Source: Nanobdellati archaeon (GTDB lineage Archaea; Nanobdellota; Nanobdellia; UBA10117). From it: a stretch of 52,493 nucleotides of DNA. The notes under the pieces are model-generated. The model did no database searches, was not told the origin of the DNA, and saw only the letters and a list, made by a program, of their open reading frames with translations. Positions 1-7,702 of the stretch are shown here, piece by piece (the stretch's first letter is position 1; each line of letters begins with the position of its first letter). Location of the stretch: positions 1 to 52,493 of the forward strand of contig JACQKZ010000014.1 in assembly GCA_016204275.1 (NCBI GenBank). Direction: 5' to 3'. The position numbers were made by a program, and so were the translations under genes.

Positions 1-210
1 ACAGATACAGATGGCGGCAAGAGTATAAATTTCGGCACGTGTACTGGCACGAATGGCACATTAACAGACGGCTGTACATTCTGGGTCGGCAACAATCAAC
101 AATATATTGTAGAACAGTACTGCTTAGCGGATGGCCAGTGCGGTTCTGACTATCGCGCATTCGATTGTTTCGCGATAGGCAAGGTCTGCCAGAACGGAGC
201 TTGCGTTTAG
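1..210 (+). CDS. C-terminal part of a secreted Cys-rich protein (5' truncated by window edge)
   Basis: The frame is open from base 1 to a TAG at 208-210 and encodes the last 69 residues of a larger protein. It contains a DTDGG motif near its start and eight cysteines, with C-x4-C-type spacings at the end. DPANN archaea carry many exported proteins ending in a similar DxDGG...C...YC module, so this is probably the tail of a cell-surface protein. The rest of the gene lies outside the window. The function is unknown. Confidence 0.7.
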   Translation, partial: TDTDGGKSINFGTCTGTNGTLTDGCTFWVGNNQQYIVEQYCLADGQCGSDYRAFDCFAIGKVCQNGACV

Positions 211-248
211 CTGAAAGGCTTAAAAGATTTTCTGTTTAGTATTTTTTT

Positions 249-623
249 ATGAAAGTCAGTCCATTCGAGGAAGTTAAAGTGCTCGATCAGGTCAAGCCTG
301 GCATATACAAGACAAAAAAACTGGCGGATGGAGTATCGCTGAAATCGAAGGAAGTAATAAAACAGGCCAGCAGTGTCATTCTTGCTGCGCGGGCGTGCGA
401 TGGAATGTTTTACCGCATCAATTCAGATATAGCAGAAACATTGTCTAAAAATGCGGATTTGCTAAAAAAAGGCTACATAAATGCAGTCCTCGAAGAGGCG
501 CTTCCTCTTAACGGAGTCCATGGTTCGCGTTTTGTAATATTTCACCCAAAAAACACAGATCAGGCATTCCTCCTTGGCGATGTCCAAACCGCGCTGAAAA
601 AGCTAACAAAAGTGTCATTATAG
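249..623 (+). CDS. Hypothetical protein, 124 aa
   Basis: This is a soluble protein with mixed charged and hydrophobic stretches, no signal peptide and no membrane segment. Its start is an ATG preceded by a T-rich stretch. It sits 38 nt after the secreted-protein tail and 34 nt before the next unknown gene, in the same orientation. I do not recognise the family. Amino-acid composition and codon use match the neighbours, so it is probably a real gene. Confidence 0.6.
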   Translation: MKVSPFEEVKVLDQVKPGIYKTKKLADGVSLKSKEVIKQASSVILAARACDGMFYRINSDIAETLSKNADLLKKGYINAVLEEALPLNGVHGSRFVIFHPKNTDQAFLLGDVQTALKKLTKVSL

Positions 624-657
624 AAAGTTTTTTAAACCCAATGTCCCCAAGCCAGCC

Positions 658-1050
658 ATGCAATCGAAACATATTGTTGAAAAAGTGAATGGGCAGGTAT
701 TTTTGCGGATGCAGCCATTGGAGGAGCAACCGCAGAATCACGTAGTTGCAATAATCCAGAATGTATCAAAACAAGTGTTAGTGAGCTACTTGGCAGTTTA
801 TGATTACTCTGGCCAGCTCCCGCACGGAACTACCGTAGGCCTGCAAGATGGGCTTTGCGGCGCGATTTATGAGGAAGATGGCAGTAAAAAAATTATAGTG
901 CAAAAAGATGTGGCACATGGGCGCGTGTTAGAAGGCGCAGTTGCAGATTCTCTGGAAAAATTTTCAAAATCTGTTGAGAAAGAAATGTGGTATGTATTCA
1001 GCAGGCACGCAACGCCAAGCGCAGCATTAGATGATATATTTTCAAACTAA
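658..1050 (+). CDS. Hypothetical protein, 130 aa
   Basis: This predicted cytosolic protein has an N-terminal half rich in beta-type residues and a helical C-terminal half. The ATG at 658 follows a promoter-like AT-rich stretch (about 622-635), consistent with a leaderless transcript. No family was recognised. It ends 1 nt before the stop codon of the convergent membrane-protein gene at 1052. Confidence 0.6.
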   Translation: MQSKHIVEKVNGQVFLRMQPLEEQPQNHVVAIIQNVSKQVLVSYLAVYDYSGQLPHGTTVGLQDGLCGAIYEEDGSKKIIVQKDVAHGRVLEGAVADSLEKFSKSVEKEMWYVFSRHATPSAALDDIFSN

Positions 1051-1051
1051 C

Positions 1052-1552
1052 TCAGTCAGACTTTTTTATTTCGTGGTGTGCCTTAACTAATCTCTTGTGT
1101 GCATGCACAAGCCTTGCAGCAAGAACTCGGATGGCCCTTTGGCTAACCCTTAGAAACCTGCCGGCCAGCCGTTCTTCCTTAACAAGAGCTTCTATTTCTT
1201 TTCCTTCTTTTATGAATACCGATTCGTGCAGCGTTTTTTGGACAAGCTCAGAGCCCTGGCCGAAATCCCTGAAGAATGCAAACGCCCGAAAGATAAGGTA
1301 AAAAGGAAAAACAGCCAGAATTTCAAGCCAGTAAAGTTTCACAAACTTTTTAACATCATGAATCCTGCGCCATTTCATAATCAAATCCAAAATAAAAATT
1401 AAAACAATTATGGCATCTGTGATTGTAACCCACGGTTCGTATTTGTCAAAATCAAAAAATACTTCCCCGATTATTAAAACAGCGAGCGCGATGACTGCCG
1501 GAAATACTAGGGCATCAATAAGCTGTTCAAGCCTTGAGATTCTAGTGGCCAT
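1052..1552 (-). CDS. Voltage-sensor-like membrane protein (S1-S4 type, no pore)
   Basis: This 166-aa protein has three clear hydrophobic helices (about residues 14-33, 45-62 and 73-95). A fourth amphipathic region at 120-155 carries regularly spaced Arg/Lys (RFLRVSQRAIRVLAARL), like an S4 segment. The acidic residue in the second helix (FILDLIMKW) fits the countercharge position of S2. Archaeal ion-transport-superfamily proteins often look like this, but here the chain ends after S4, with no pore helix or selectivity filter. It could be a stand-alone voltage-sensor domain or an unrelated membrane protein with a basic tail. The function is inferred from pattern only. Confidence 0.6.
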   Translation of the reverse strand: MATRISRLEQLIDALVFPAVIALAVLIIGEVFFDFDKYEPWVTITDAIIVLIFILDLIMKWRRIHDVKKFVKLYWLEILAVFPFYLIFRAFAFFRDFGQGSELVQKTLHESVFIKEGKEIEALVKEERLAGRFLRVSQRAIRVLAARLVHAHKRLVKAHHEIKKSD

Positions 1553-1573
1553 AGCTTAAATTTAATTCGCACG

Positions 1574-1591
1574 TATATAAAACTTTATAAC
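1574..1591 (+). promoter_or_regulatory. TATA-like promoter element of FEN1
   Basis: An AT-rich element (TATATAAAACTTTATAAC) ends about 22 nt before the FEN1 ATG. In archaea a TATA box lies about 25 nt upstream of the transcript start, so the mRNA would be leaderless or nearly so. The same arrangement recurs upstream of several other genes in the window. Confidence 0.5.
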
Positions 1592-1612
1592 TATAATAAA
1601 ACACTCAAAGTT

Positions 1613-2611
1613 ATGGGTATTAACCTCAAAGACCTAGTAATTAAACATCCTATTCAGCTTGAAGACCTGAAGGGAAAGAAGCTGGCGGTTGATGCGTTTA
1701 ATATAATTTTTCAGTTTCTCTCGAGCATCCGGCAGGCCGATGGAACTCCGCTGAAGGATTCTAAGGGAAATGTTACCTCTCACCTTTCGGGTTTGTTTTA
1801 CAGAACGGCAAATTTTCTCGAGGCAGGAATAATGCCGTGCTTTGTGTTTGACGGGAAAGCGCCGGAGGAGAAGCAGGCCACACAGGAGGCCCGCGAAGCC
1901 GTTCGAGAGGGGGCGCGGGAAAAATATGCGGCTGCGCTGGAGAAGGGCGAGCTGGCAGAGGCAAAAAAATATGCGCAGCAGACTTCCAGACTGACTGGCG
2001 AGATGATTAACGAGGCAAAAGAACTCCTTGATGCGATGGGTGTGCCGTGGGTGCAGGCCTTGGCAGAGGGGGAGGCGCAGTGTTCCTACATGGCAAAAAA
2101 GGGGCACGTATGGGCGGCCGCGTCGCAGGATTATGATGCGCTGCTTTATGCAACCCCGCGCCTGATTCGGAATTTGTCAATTTCCGGAAAGAAAAAAATT
2201 GCAAACACATTGAAATACGAGAAGACACAGATTGAAATGATTGACTTGGCAGAGTGCCTTAACTATCTGGCCATGGACATTGATTCGCTGATTAAGGCCG
2301 CCCTGTTAATTGGAACAGATTACAACCCTGGCGGCGTGCAGGGGATCGGCCCGAAGACTGCGCTTAAAGTTGTGCGAGAGAAAAAGTTTGATGAGTACGC
2401 CGAGAAGATACCAAACTGGAAAAAATTATTTGACCTTTTCAAGAATCCACTAGTCACAACAGATTACAAGCTGGATTGGAAGCAGCCTGACGAGAAAAAA
2501 CTGAAAGAGATTCTGGTTGACAGGCATGACTTCAAGGAAGACAGGCTGGCTAGCACTGTAAAACGAATTACTGGCATTGACAGAGGGCAGAAGGGACTGG
2601 GCGAGTTCTGA
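1613..2611 (+). CDS. fen: Flap endonuclease 1 (FEN1)
   Basis: This structure-specific nuclease removes 5' flaps during Okazaki-fragment maturation and repair. At 332 aa it has the usual archaeal length. Visible active-site residues are D27 (AVDAFN), D80 (FVFDGK), the EGEAQ acidic pair near 150, SQDYD near 172-174 and GTDYN near 235. The helix-hairpin-helix GVQGIGPKTAL follows. The C terminus QKGLGEF resembles a PCNA-interacting PIP box. The start MGINLKDL aligns with family starts, where the N-terminal Gly takes part in catalysis. It has its own promoter. The next gene begins 2 nt after its stop. Confidence 0.95.
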   Translation: MGINLKDLVIKHPIQLEDLKGKKLAVDAFNIIFQFLSSIRQADGTPLKDSKGNVTSHLSGLFYRTANFLEAGIMPCFVFDGKAPEEKQATQEAREAVREGAREKYAAALEKGELAEAKKYAQQTSRLTGEMINEAKELLDAMGVPWVQALAEGEAQCSYMAKKGHVWAAASQDYDALLYATPRLIRNLSISGKKKIANTLKYEKTQIEMIDLAECLNYLAMDIDSLIKAALLIGTDYNPGGVQGIGPKTALKVVREKKFDEYAEKIPNWKKLFDLFKNPLVTTDYKLDWKQPDEKKLKEILVDRHDFKEDRLASTVKRITGIDRGQKGLGEF

Positions 2612-2613
2612 GT

Positions 2614-3042
2614 ATGAAACCAAAAATATTTATTTCATATAGATTTAGTGGCGAAAACAAAGAAAAATTAAAAAATACAATGCGGCAAATTCATAATGCT
2701 ATAGAGAAATCTGGTTGCAGTTGCTATTCAACAATTTTTGATAGTGATCAATTTGCCAACGAAAACTGGAGCGGCAAGAAAATTATGCAAAAATCATTTG
2801 GAGAAATTGATAGCTCAGACGTAGTTTTATTTTTAGTACAAAATAAAAAAATAAGTCCTGGCATGTTAGTAGAATTAGGCTATGTACTTGCCAAAGGCAA
2901 AAAATTGTTATTGGCAATTAATAAAAAAGTAACTGATAGTATATTTAGAAGACAAATTGCGGAAATAATTGAATTTAAAAGTTTGACCGATCTCAAAGGC
3001 AAGCTCTCAGAATTAAAGTGCGATTATACTAAACTCCCATAA
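2614..3042 (+). CDS. Nucleoside 2-deoxyribosyltransferase/TIR-like protein
   Basis: This 142-aa protein starts with KIFISYRFSGEN, followed by a Rossmann-like strand pattern. It has a conserved-looking SSDVVLFLVQ strand and a GMLVELGYVLAKGKKLLLAI segment. A glutamate in the GMxxELGYxxAxGK context is typical of the nucleoside 2-deoxyribosyltransferase superfamily, which is structurally related to TIR domains. It follows FEN1 by 2 nt and is probably cotranscribed. Its base composition is more AT-rich than FEN1, suggesting separate ancestry. Its last 19 nt overlap the 3' end of the convergent trpS. The role could be nucleotide salvage or a NAD/nucleotide-consuming effector; the sequence does not decide. 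Confidence 0.6.
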   Translation: MKPKIFISYRFSGENKEKLKNTMRQIHNAIEKSGCSCYSTIFDSDQFANENWSGKKIMQKSFGEIDSSDVVLFLVQNKKISPGMLVELGYVLAKGKKLLLAINKKVTDSIFRRQIAEIIEFKSLTDLKGKLSELKCDYTKLP

Positions 3043-4103
3043 TCTTTATTCTGCATCAGCACCCCATCAACATCTTTTTCGGTAACCCTTGCCAGCCTCT
3101 TCTTGTAAGTTTTCAAAAACCTTTCCAGCTCTTTGTATAACTTTTCTTTTAATTCTGAGCTGAGGATTTTTCCTTTTCTGTAATTTTTTTCTAACTTGTC
3201 TGCCTCAGTTTGGCTCAGGAAGTACGCAGTAAGATATTTTAGCGCGACGTCGTTTTCTGGAATTCCGCCGAGCTTCCTATGCTCTGCCAAGCTTTGCCGG
3301 CCACCAGAAAATGCGCGCATCACTTTCTTTTTTACGGATTGCAGGTCTTCGTCCAAGAAAATTGCGGACTCCGGGCGGGACTTTGACATTTTCTCACCAT
3401 CAATTCCCGGCAGGAGAACGGAGCAAACCTCTGCAGGCTTCGGCAGATTAAACTTCGCTGCAAGGTCGCGAGAGATGCGGATGTATGGATCTTGATCTAG
3501 GCCGACTGGAACTAAAACTTCCTTGTATCCAAGAACGAGCGGGAGTAGGATGTGCGCCGCTTGGACAACCGGGTAGAAAAACATTCCCGAATTTGTGTCA
3601 TCACCATAACCATAGACTGCTTTGATTGTCGAGCCAGTCACTTTTTTTGAAAGTTTTATCGCTAAATTATAGATGTTTGTGTAAATCTGGTCAATGTAGA
3701 CATGCGTCTTCTTCGGGTCAAATCCCAAGGCAAGCAGTTCTTTTACCAGATGCCTCGCATTCTGCAATGCTTCTTTCTGTGTCTCAACCTTGCCGACAAC
3801 GTAAGATTCATCATCGGATATTGGGATGAACGAGTGCACGCCATATTTTTTCTGGAAGAACAAGTGCACGTCTAAAAATGATTTATGACCTAAATGAATT
3901 TTAGAGCTTGGGTTGAAGCCCGATATTATCGCGACTCGCTCGCCCTTTTTTAATTTTGATAAAAACAAATCCAAATCGCGGTGCGAGAACAGCAGTCCAG
4001 ATTGGAAACCCCGGAAGGCAGGCAGGCCCTTCAGCTCAGCAGTGTAGCTAAGCCCGAAGTCTTTCATTAACTGCTTTTGGTCTGCATCTGGTTGAAGTTT
4101 CAT
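3024..4103 (-). CDS. trpS: Tryptophanyl-tRNA synthetase (archaeal/eukaryotic type)
   Basis: This enzyme charges tRNA-Trp with tryptophan. The 359-aa class Ic synthetase shows the HIGH-type motif SSKIHLGHK (residues 67-74) and the KMSKS loop GEKMSKSRPES near 240. The archaeal-type signature DQDPYIRISRDLA comes before it. It is the last gene of a four-gene minus-strand operon, with a 4-nt ATGA overlap with the BtpA gene upstream. A tRNA-Trp gene lies only 1.6 kb away. The 3' end overlaps the convergent gene at 2614-3042 by 19 nt. Confidence 0.95.
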   Translation of the reverse strand: MKLQPDADQKQLMKDFGLSYTAELKGLPAFRGFQSGLLFSHRDLDLFLSKLKKGERVAIISGFNPSSKIHLGHKSFLDVHLFFQKKYGVHSFIPISDDESYVVGKVETQKEALQNARHLVKELLALGFDPKKTHVYIDQIYTNIYNLAIKLSKKVTGSTIKAVYGYGDDTNSGMFFYPVVQAAHILLPLVLGYKEVLVPVGLDQDPYIRISRDLAAKFNLPKPAEVCSVLLPGIDGEKMSKSRPESAIFLDEDLQSVKKKVMRAFSGGRQSLAEHRKLGGIPENDVALKYLTAYFLSQTEADKLEKNYRKGKILSSELKEKLYKELERFLKTYKKRLARVTEKDVDGVLMQNKDYGSLV

Positions 4104-5056
4104 ATCTTATCACTCTTGTTATTGTTTATTAATGTTTGCCTTACGCGCTCAACTTCTTGCATAAATTCCCTTACGCGGGTTTCAGATATTCTATAATCAT
4201 ATGGCTTAACATTTCTTTCTCCCGCGACTTTCTCACCTTCTTTCAGGCTTGTGCTGACTATTGCGCCGTCCGCGTATTTGAAAAGTTCTAAAACGTTTTC
4301 TTTATCAACGCCGCTGCCCAGCAAGATTGGAAAATCTCCTGCGGCACTTCTGGCTTCTCTCAGTTTCTCCATGTTCGGCGCATCTCCAGTCCACCTTCCC
4401 GTCAGGATGATAGCATCCGCCCCCGACTCAATGGCCTGCTTTGTGGAAAGCGCCATGGTTTTAGTTTTATCCAGCATTTCGGCATGTTTGACTTGTACAT
4501 CTGCGAAAATTGCAACGCCCTCCGCGCCAATGCTTCTGCGATACTCAATAACATCTTTTGCGTTGCCACAAATATCACCAAAGTCTGTTTTAACATCGTC
4601 CACAAAAACAGGCACACGTATGAATTTTGCGCCAATCACCTTTGCAATTGCCAGAGCAGCACGATAATCATTAAATAAAACACTTACGCCGATTGGTAAA
4701 TTAGTTTTTTTCCTGATTTCTGCGCCGAAATACGCCATCATCGCAATTGTTTCCGGGCCGACGTTTATCTTGTGCGGGAAGTCGTAGTTGTTTTCTATTA
4801 TTATTCCATCTACACCAATGCCTGCGTGACGCAGTTCATATTCATCTGCACTAATGCCACCATATGTTAAAACTAAGTGGCGCTCTTCATCAGTCAATTT
4901 TCCCATATTTTTGGCTAGAAATGCTTCTAAATCAAAATTAGCCTTTTCTAATATTGCGTCTTTGCTAGTGAAGCCAGCATATCCTAACATTGGCGAGAAA
5001 TGCAGTGCACCGATTATCGGTTTTTTGATTCCAAATATTTTTTCAAGTGTTTTCAT
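4100..5056 (-). CDS. BtpA/SgcQ family TIM-barrel protein
   Basis: This 318-aa protein matches the BtpA family: IIGALHFSPMLGY at the N terminus, a conserved GVDGIIIENNYDFP segment, VSVLFNDYRAALAIAKVIGAKFIRV, and a phosphate-binding-style end (ILLGSGVDKENVLELFKYADGAIVSTSLKEG). The family has a (beta/alpha)8 fold and no agreed biochemical function. It overlaps the small gene upstream by 14 nt and trpS downstream by 4 nt, so translation of the operon is probably coupled. A regulatory or metabolic link to tryptophan charging is only suggested by the context. Confidence 0.85.
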   Translation of the reverse strand: MKTLEKIFGIKKPIIGALHFSPMLGYAGFTSKDAILEKANFDLEAFLAKNMGKLTDEERHLVLTYGGISADEYELRHAGIGVDGIIIENNYDFPHKINVGPETIAMMAYFGAEIRKKTNLPIGVSVLFNDYRAALAIAKVIGAKFIRVPVFVDDVKTDFGDICGNAKDVIEYRRSIGAEGVAIFADVQVKHAEMLDKTKTMALSTKQAIESGADAIILTGRWTGDAPNMEKLREARSAAGDFPILLGSGVDKENVLELFKYADGAIVSTSLKEGEKVAGERNVKPYDYRISETRVREFMQEVERVRQTLINNNKSDKI

Positions 5057-5315
5057 TTTTTACTCCTAACCGTTCTTCTAACGCACGAATACTATGGATA
5101 CTGTTAATTGATATTTCTGCCCGCTCGAAATTATATTTCTGAGCGTGAGCTACATCGCTGCCCAACAGAACAACTTCGCGCAAGTCAAATGTTACTCCGC
5201 GCTCCAGCACTAATTTTCCATTTTTTATTTCTTTTGCAGTGCCATGATAACCGACGTGCATAACTTGCACAAAATATTCATCGCCATAAACCACACGTAC
5301 GCCATTAATTTCCAT
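5043..5315 (-). CDS. Hypothetical protein, 90 aa, in the trpS operon
   Basis: This small, probably beta-rich protein has no membrane segment or signal peptide. It overlaps the wHTH gene upstream by 11 nt and the BtpA gene downstream by 14 nt, an arrangement that strongly supports its being translated. No family was recognised. It could act with the wHTH protein or with the BtpA-like barrel; nothing in the sequence decides. Confidence 0.65.
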   Translation of the reverse strand: MEINGVRVVYGDEYFVQVMHVGYHGTAKEIKNGKLVLERGVTFDLREVVLLGSDVAHAQKYNFERAEISINSIHSIRALEERLGVKNENT

Positions 5316-5532
5316 TTTTCACTTCCTCTTTAATAAAAGATCCTAATTTTGTAAAATACAGTGGCAGGCCATTCTCAAACTCAACCAGCCCAATAGAACG
5401 CAAATGTTTCAGAATGTGTTTGACTGTAGATTGTGGATAATTCTTAGAAAGCTCACGCACAATTGCCGAAAAAGTTTTGTTTTGATAATTAGAAACACAA
5501 CTAAATATTTCAAGCTGTCTTTTGGTGAGCAC
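5305..5532 (-). CDS. Winged helix-turn-helix regulator
   Basis: The 75-aa protein has the layout of a single winged-helix DNA-binding domain. An N-terminal helix (LTKRQLEIFSCVS) is followed by helix-turn-helix (FSAIVRELSKNYPQSTVKHILKHLRSIGLVEF) and a wing (NGLPLYFTKLG). It is the first gene of the minus-strand operon that continues through a 90-aa unknown, the BtpA-like gene and trpS. As promoter-proximal gene it may autoregulate the operon; this is inferred. Start chosen at the first ATG of the frame. Confidence 0.75.
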   Translation of the reverse strand: MLTKRQLEIFSCVSNYQNKTFSAIVRELSKNYPQSTVKHILKHLRSIGLVEFENGLPLYFTKLGSFIKEEVKNGN

Positions 5533-5741
5533 TCTTTCTACAAATGTTTTCAGTCCTGTGCCACCGATATGACGAACCTCTTAATTGAAGTTCGCCTTTT
5601 GTTTGTTTCATAAATTAACCTGTTTGTTACTGTATATAAAGCTTCTGGATAACATTTTTGCCCTTGAAAATGTTTTAAACCTTGACCTTTCTAAAATATG
5701 TGTGGGGTCGTAGTTCAATCCGGTAGAATGGCCGCCTCCAG

Positions 5742-5839
5742 GTACAGCCCCTTTCTTTTTGAAAAAGAAAGGTGCTCTACGAAACCGCCAAAGAAAACGG
5801 TGGGTTCCATGAACCCACAAAGCGCGTTTCGCAGGAGAT
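5742..5839 (+). other. Archaeal bulge-helix-bulge intron of tRNA-Trp (position 37/38)
   Basis: The 98-nt intron begins after G37. The exon bases CTCC (5736-5739) pair with intron GGAG (5834-5837), giving the 4-bp central helix. The two 3-nt bulges are AGG (5740-5742) and ATA (5838-5840), and the anticodon stem forms the outer helix: a canonical substrate for the archaeal splicing endonuclease. The intron holds several hairpins, including 5750-5772 and GTGGGTTC/GAACCCAC with a CAT loop (5800-5818). I saw no convincing C/D-box guide, unlike the tRNA-Trp introns of many Euryarchaeota. Confidence 0.8.
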
Positions 5840-5860
5840 AGCGGCTGATCTTGGTTCAAA

Positions 5861-5954
5861 GCGGACTCTGTACGCTTTCGTATGAAATCGCTGATTTCAG
5901 ACGTTCCGCTAAAACTGCGGTTTTAGCGTTATCAGCGAACAGGTTCGATGCAAA
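5861..5954 (+). repeat. Hairpin-rich insert in the tRNA-Trp T arm
   Basis: This 94-nt stretch separates TTCAAA (5855-5860) from TCCTGG (5955-5960). It is flanked by partial direct repeats: GGTTC at 5853 and 5942, CAAA at 5857 and 5951. It folds into an 8-bp stem TCGCTGAT/ATCAGCGA (5888-5895/5931-5938) enclosing a 9-bp hairpin CGCTAAAAC/GTTTTAGCG (5907-5928). I tested splice points around the repeat and found no good bulge-helix-bulge motif. It resembles the other hairpin inserts of this window (22930, 25485, 25735, 38100, 39009). Confidence 0.65.
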
Positions 5955-6023
5955 TCCTGGCGACCCCACTCATAAATTAAATATAGCATGCAACGCATTT
6001 TGGCGCTACCCCATATTAAAATT

Positions 6024-6623
6024 CTATATTTTTAGATATTTTTGTACAAGCTTATATACAGCATAAAAAATAAAGTATCCGGCAATCACATCCACAGTGT
6101 AATGTATTTTTATCAGCAAAATGTCAACCGCAATCAAGGCAGAAAACAGGAAAAGCAAATATCTAAGATTTTTATTAGTTGTGATAAGTGCAGCAGCAAA
6201 CGGCAGCGCCGCATGTGCTGACGGAAATAAGTCGTTGTCAAACTCGAAGCCGTCAACCAGTCTCGGTGGCCGGCCAGCGGGGGCTTCAAGCAAAGTAACA
6301 GAAAACATCAAAACCCGCAGCAAAAGCGCAAAGCCAAACACGTAATGATATTGTGCGAACTTTGCTGGCTCTTTAAACAAAAACCAGAAAAACAAGAACA
6401 AAAGTATCAAAACAAAACCATACAAATAAAAGCCGATTGTCAGAGGGTTGTGCACAGTCGGCAATAGGTCTAACACAAAATCTTTCGAAGGCTCAGCAGG
6501 AAATTTCTGTAAATATCTGCCAGCCAAAATCCAAAGAGCGATTGAAATAAGTGTGAGCGACAGCGAAGCAATAAATGCATTTCTATATTTAGCGTTTTTT
6601 ATTAATTCAAAAAGTTTTATCAT
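6024..6623 (-). CDS. PAP2-like membrane phosphatase (PAP2_C type)
   Basis: This 199-aa polytopic membrane protein has about six hydrophobic segments. It carries the two core motifs of the PAP2/sphingomyelin-synthase-like superfamily: FPSAHAALPF near 135-143 and HYTVDVIAGYF near 172-182, which hold the two catalytic histidines and an aspartate. Members dephosphorylate or transfer lipid phosphate headgroups. The gene overlaps the upstream Trm5-like gene by 4 nt (ATGA). The substrate is unknown; isoprenoid phosphates are plausible in an archaeon. Confidence 0.8.
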   Translation of the reverse strand: MIKLFELIKNAKYRNAFIASLSLTLISIALWILAGRYLQKFPAEPSKDFVLDLLPTVHNPLTIGFYLYGFVLILLFLFFWFLFKEPAKFAQYHYVFGFALLLRVLMFSVTLLEAPAGRPPRLVDGFEFDNDLFPSAHAALPFAAALITTNKNLRYLLFLFSALIAVDILLIKIHYTVDVIAGYFIFYAVYKLVQKYLKI

Positions 6624-7672
6624 TTTATTTTTACATCAAACACATATCGCCATGTTTTTGGCGCATACGAGCCAGCCTTCAGCACGCGCAGTATCTTGGC
6701 ATGCCTACCTTCTTTTTCAGCAATTTTTTTAATCTTTTCCTCAGCATCGTTCAGCTTATCCTCGCGCACAAAGGCATAAAAGTGTATAGTGCTATTTTTG
6801 TTTGCGTATTTAATTGCTAATTCTAAAAAATCCCAGCTTTTTTCCGGGAATGGCATTATTATCCGGTCAAATTTTTGGCCAAGTTTTGGCAGAACTTCGT
6901 TAACGTCGCCCAAAACAGGATTTATGGCAAACCCGAGCCTGTTCAGCCGTATATTTTCTTCCATAAATTTAAACGCGTCGGGATTTATTTCGATTGCGGT
7001 TATCTGAGTGTTCTGATTTTTGCTGGCAATTACAAGCGCAAATGGCCCAATGCCCGCAAACATAACTAGGATCTGTTCGCCATTTTTGACAAGGCCAGCC
7101 ACGCGTTCGCGTTCGCGTGAACTCCTTGGCGAAAAATATGCCTTTCCAAGGTCAGTATGCATCATAAGCCCGCCTTCCTTGTGCATTGTTTCCAGCCTTC
7201 GTTCTCCGGTAAGTATCTCATATTTTCGCAACCGGTATTCTTCATCAGCAGAGCCAACCTTGCCCATTTTTCTTGCTACGACGCCGATGTATGGGAACGC
7301 GCGCTTGAACGCCCATGCTATGCTGACTGCCAGCCTGTCAAGCCTTGGCGGAATCTCTAGGATTGCAATGTCGCCGATAACATCATAGCTGCGCACAAGC
7401 TCGCCAATCTGTTCTTCCGTAAGTATGTTTTTGAGAAGGTGTTTTAAATCAGTCTGGTGCGGCGGAATTTTCTGCAGATTTTTTTCCTCAAACTTCGAGC
7501 CAGGAAATTTTTTCAAAAGAATGTGTTTGTCAAACCGGCCGGCAATCGGCAGAATCAAATACATCTTCTCCGTTTTTCCAATTAGCCGCTCGGTGTCAAG
7601 CCAGCCCTTCTCCCGCAGGAATTGCTTGGCATCTTCACCGTGTATTTTTTTGACTTTAAGACAAACGACCAT
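6620..7672 (-). CDS. Trm5-family tRNA (guanine-37) methyltransferase
   Basis: This SAM-dependent enzyme methylates N1 of G37 next to the anticodon, or belongs to a close Trm5/Taw2 relative. The 350-aa protein has an N-terminal substrate-binding part. A Rossmann domain follows, with the SAM motif MFAGIGPFALVIA near 205, the acidic ribose-binding end of strand 2 (AIEINPDAF), the GDVNEVLP strand and the family motif DRIIMPFPEKSWDFL near 275. The MPxP form replaces the NPPY of other amino-methyltransferases. It is upstream of and overlaps the PAP2-like gene. The tRNA-Trp in this window carries a G37. Confidence 0.85.
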   Translation of the reverse strand: MVVCLKVKKIHGEDAKQFLREKGWLDTERLIGKTEKMYLILPIAGRFDKHILLKKFPGSKFEEKNLQKIPPHQTDLKHLLKNILTEEQIGELVRSYDVIGDIAILEIPPRLDRLAVSIAWAFKRAFPYIGVVARKMGKVGSADEEYRLRKYEILTGERRLETMHKEGGLMMHTDLGKAYFSPRSSRERERVAGLVKNGEQILVMFAGIGPFALVIASKNQNTQITAIEINPDAFKFMEENIRLNRLGFAINPVLGDVNEVLPKLGQKFDRIIMPFPEKSWDFLELAIKYANKNSTIHFYAFVREDKLNDAEEKIKKIAEKEGRHAKILRVLKAGSYAPKTWRYVFDVKIK

Positions 7673-7702
7673 AAAATTCTTACTAAACGCCGATTTAAAA
7701 CT

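Larger units (their letters stand above)
5704..5968 (+). tRNA. tRNA-Trp (CCA), interrupted twice
   Basis: The acceptor stem GGGGTCG (5704-5710) pairs with CGACCCC (5961-5967); the discriminator is A5968 and no CCA tail is encoded. The D stem is GTTC/GAAT (5713-5716/5726-5729). The anticodon stem GCCGC (5731-5735) pairs with GCGGC (5841-5845). The loop, joined across an intron, reads C-T-CCA-G-A with anticodon CCA at 5738-5740. A second insert interrupts the T arm. If joined at the repeated CAAA, the T arm becomes 5850-5860 plus 5955-5960 with a 7-nt loop TTCAAAT and one U-U mismatch, giving a 73-nt tRNA. trpS lies nearby. The unusual part is the T-arm insert. Confidence 0.8.

Noticed and set aside
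5742-5839. C/D-box guide RNA inside the tRNA-Trp intron
   Set aside because: tRNA-Trp introns of several Euryarchaeota encode such guides, but I found no RUGAUGA/CUGA pairs with matching guide sequences here.
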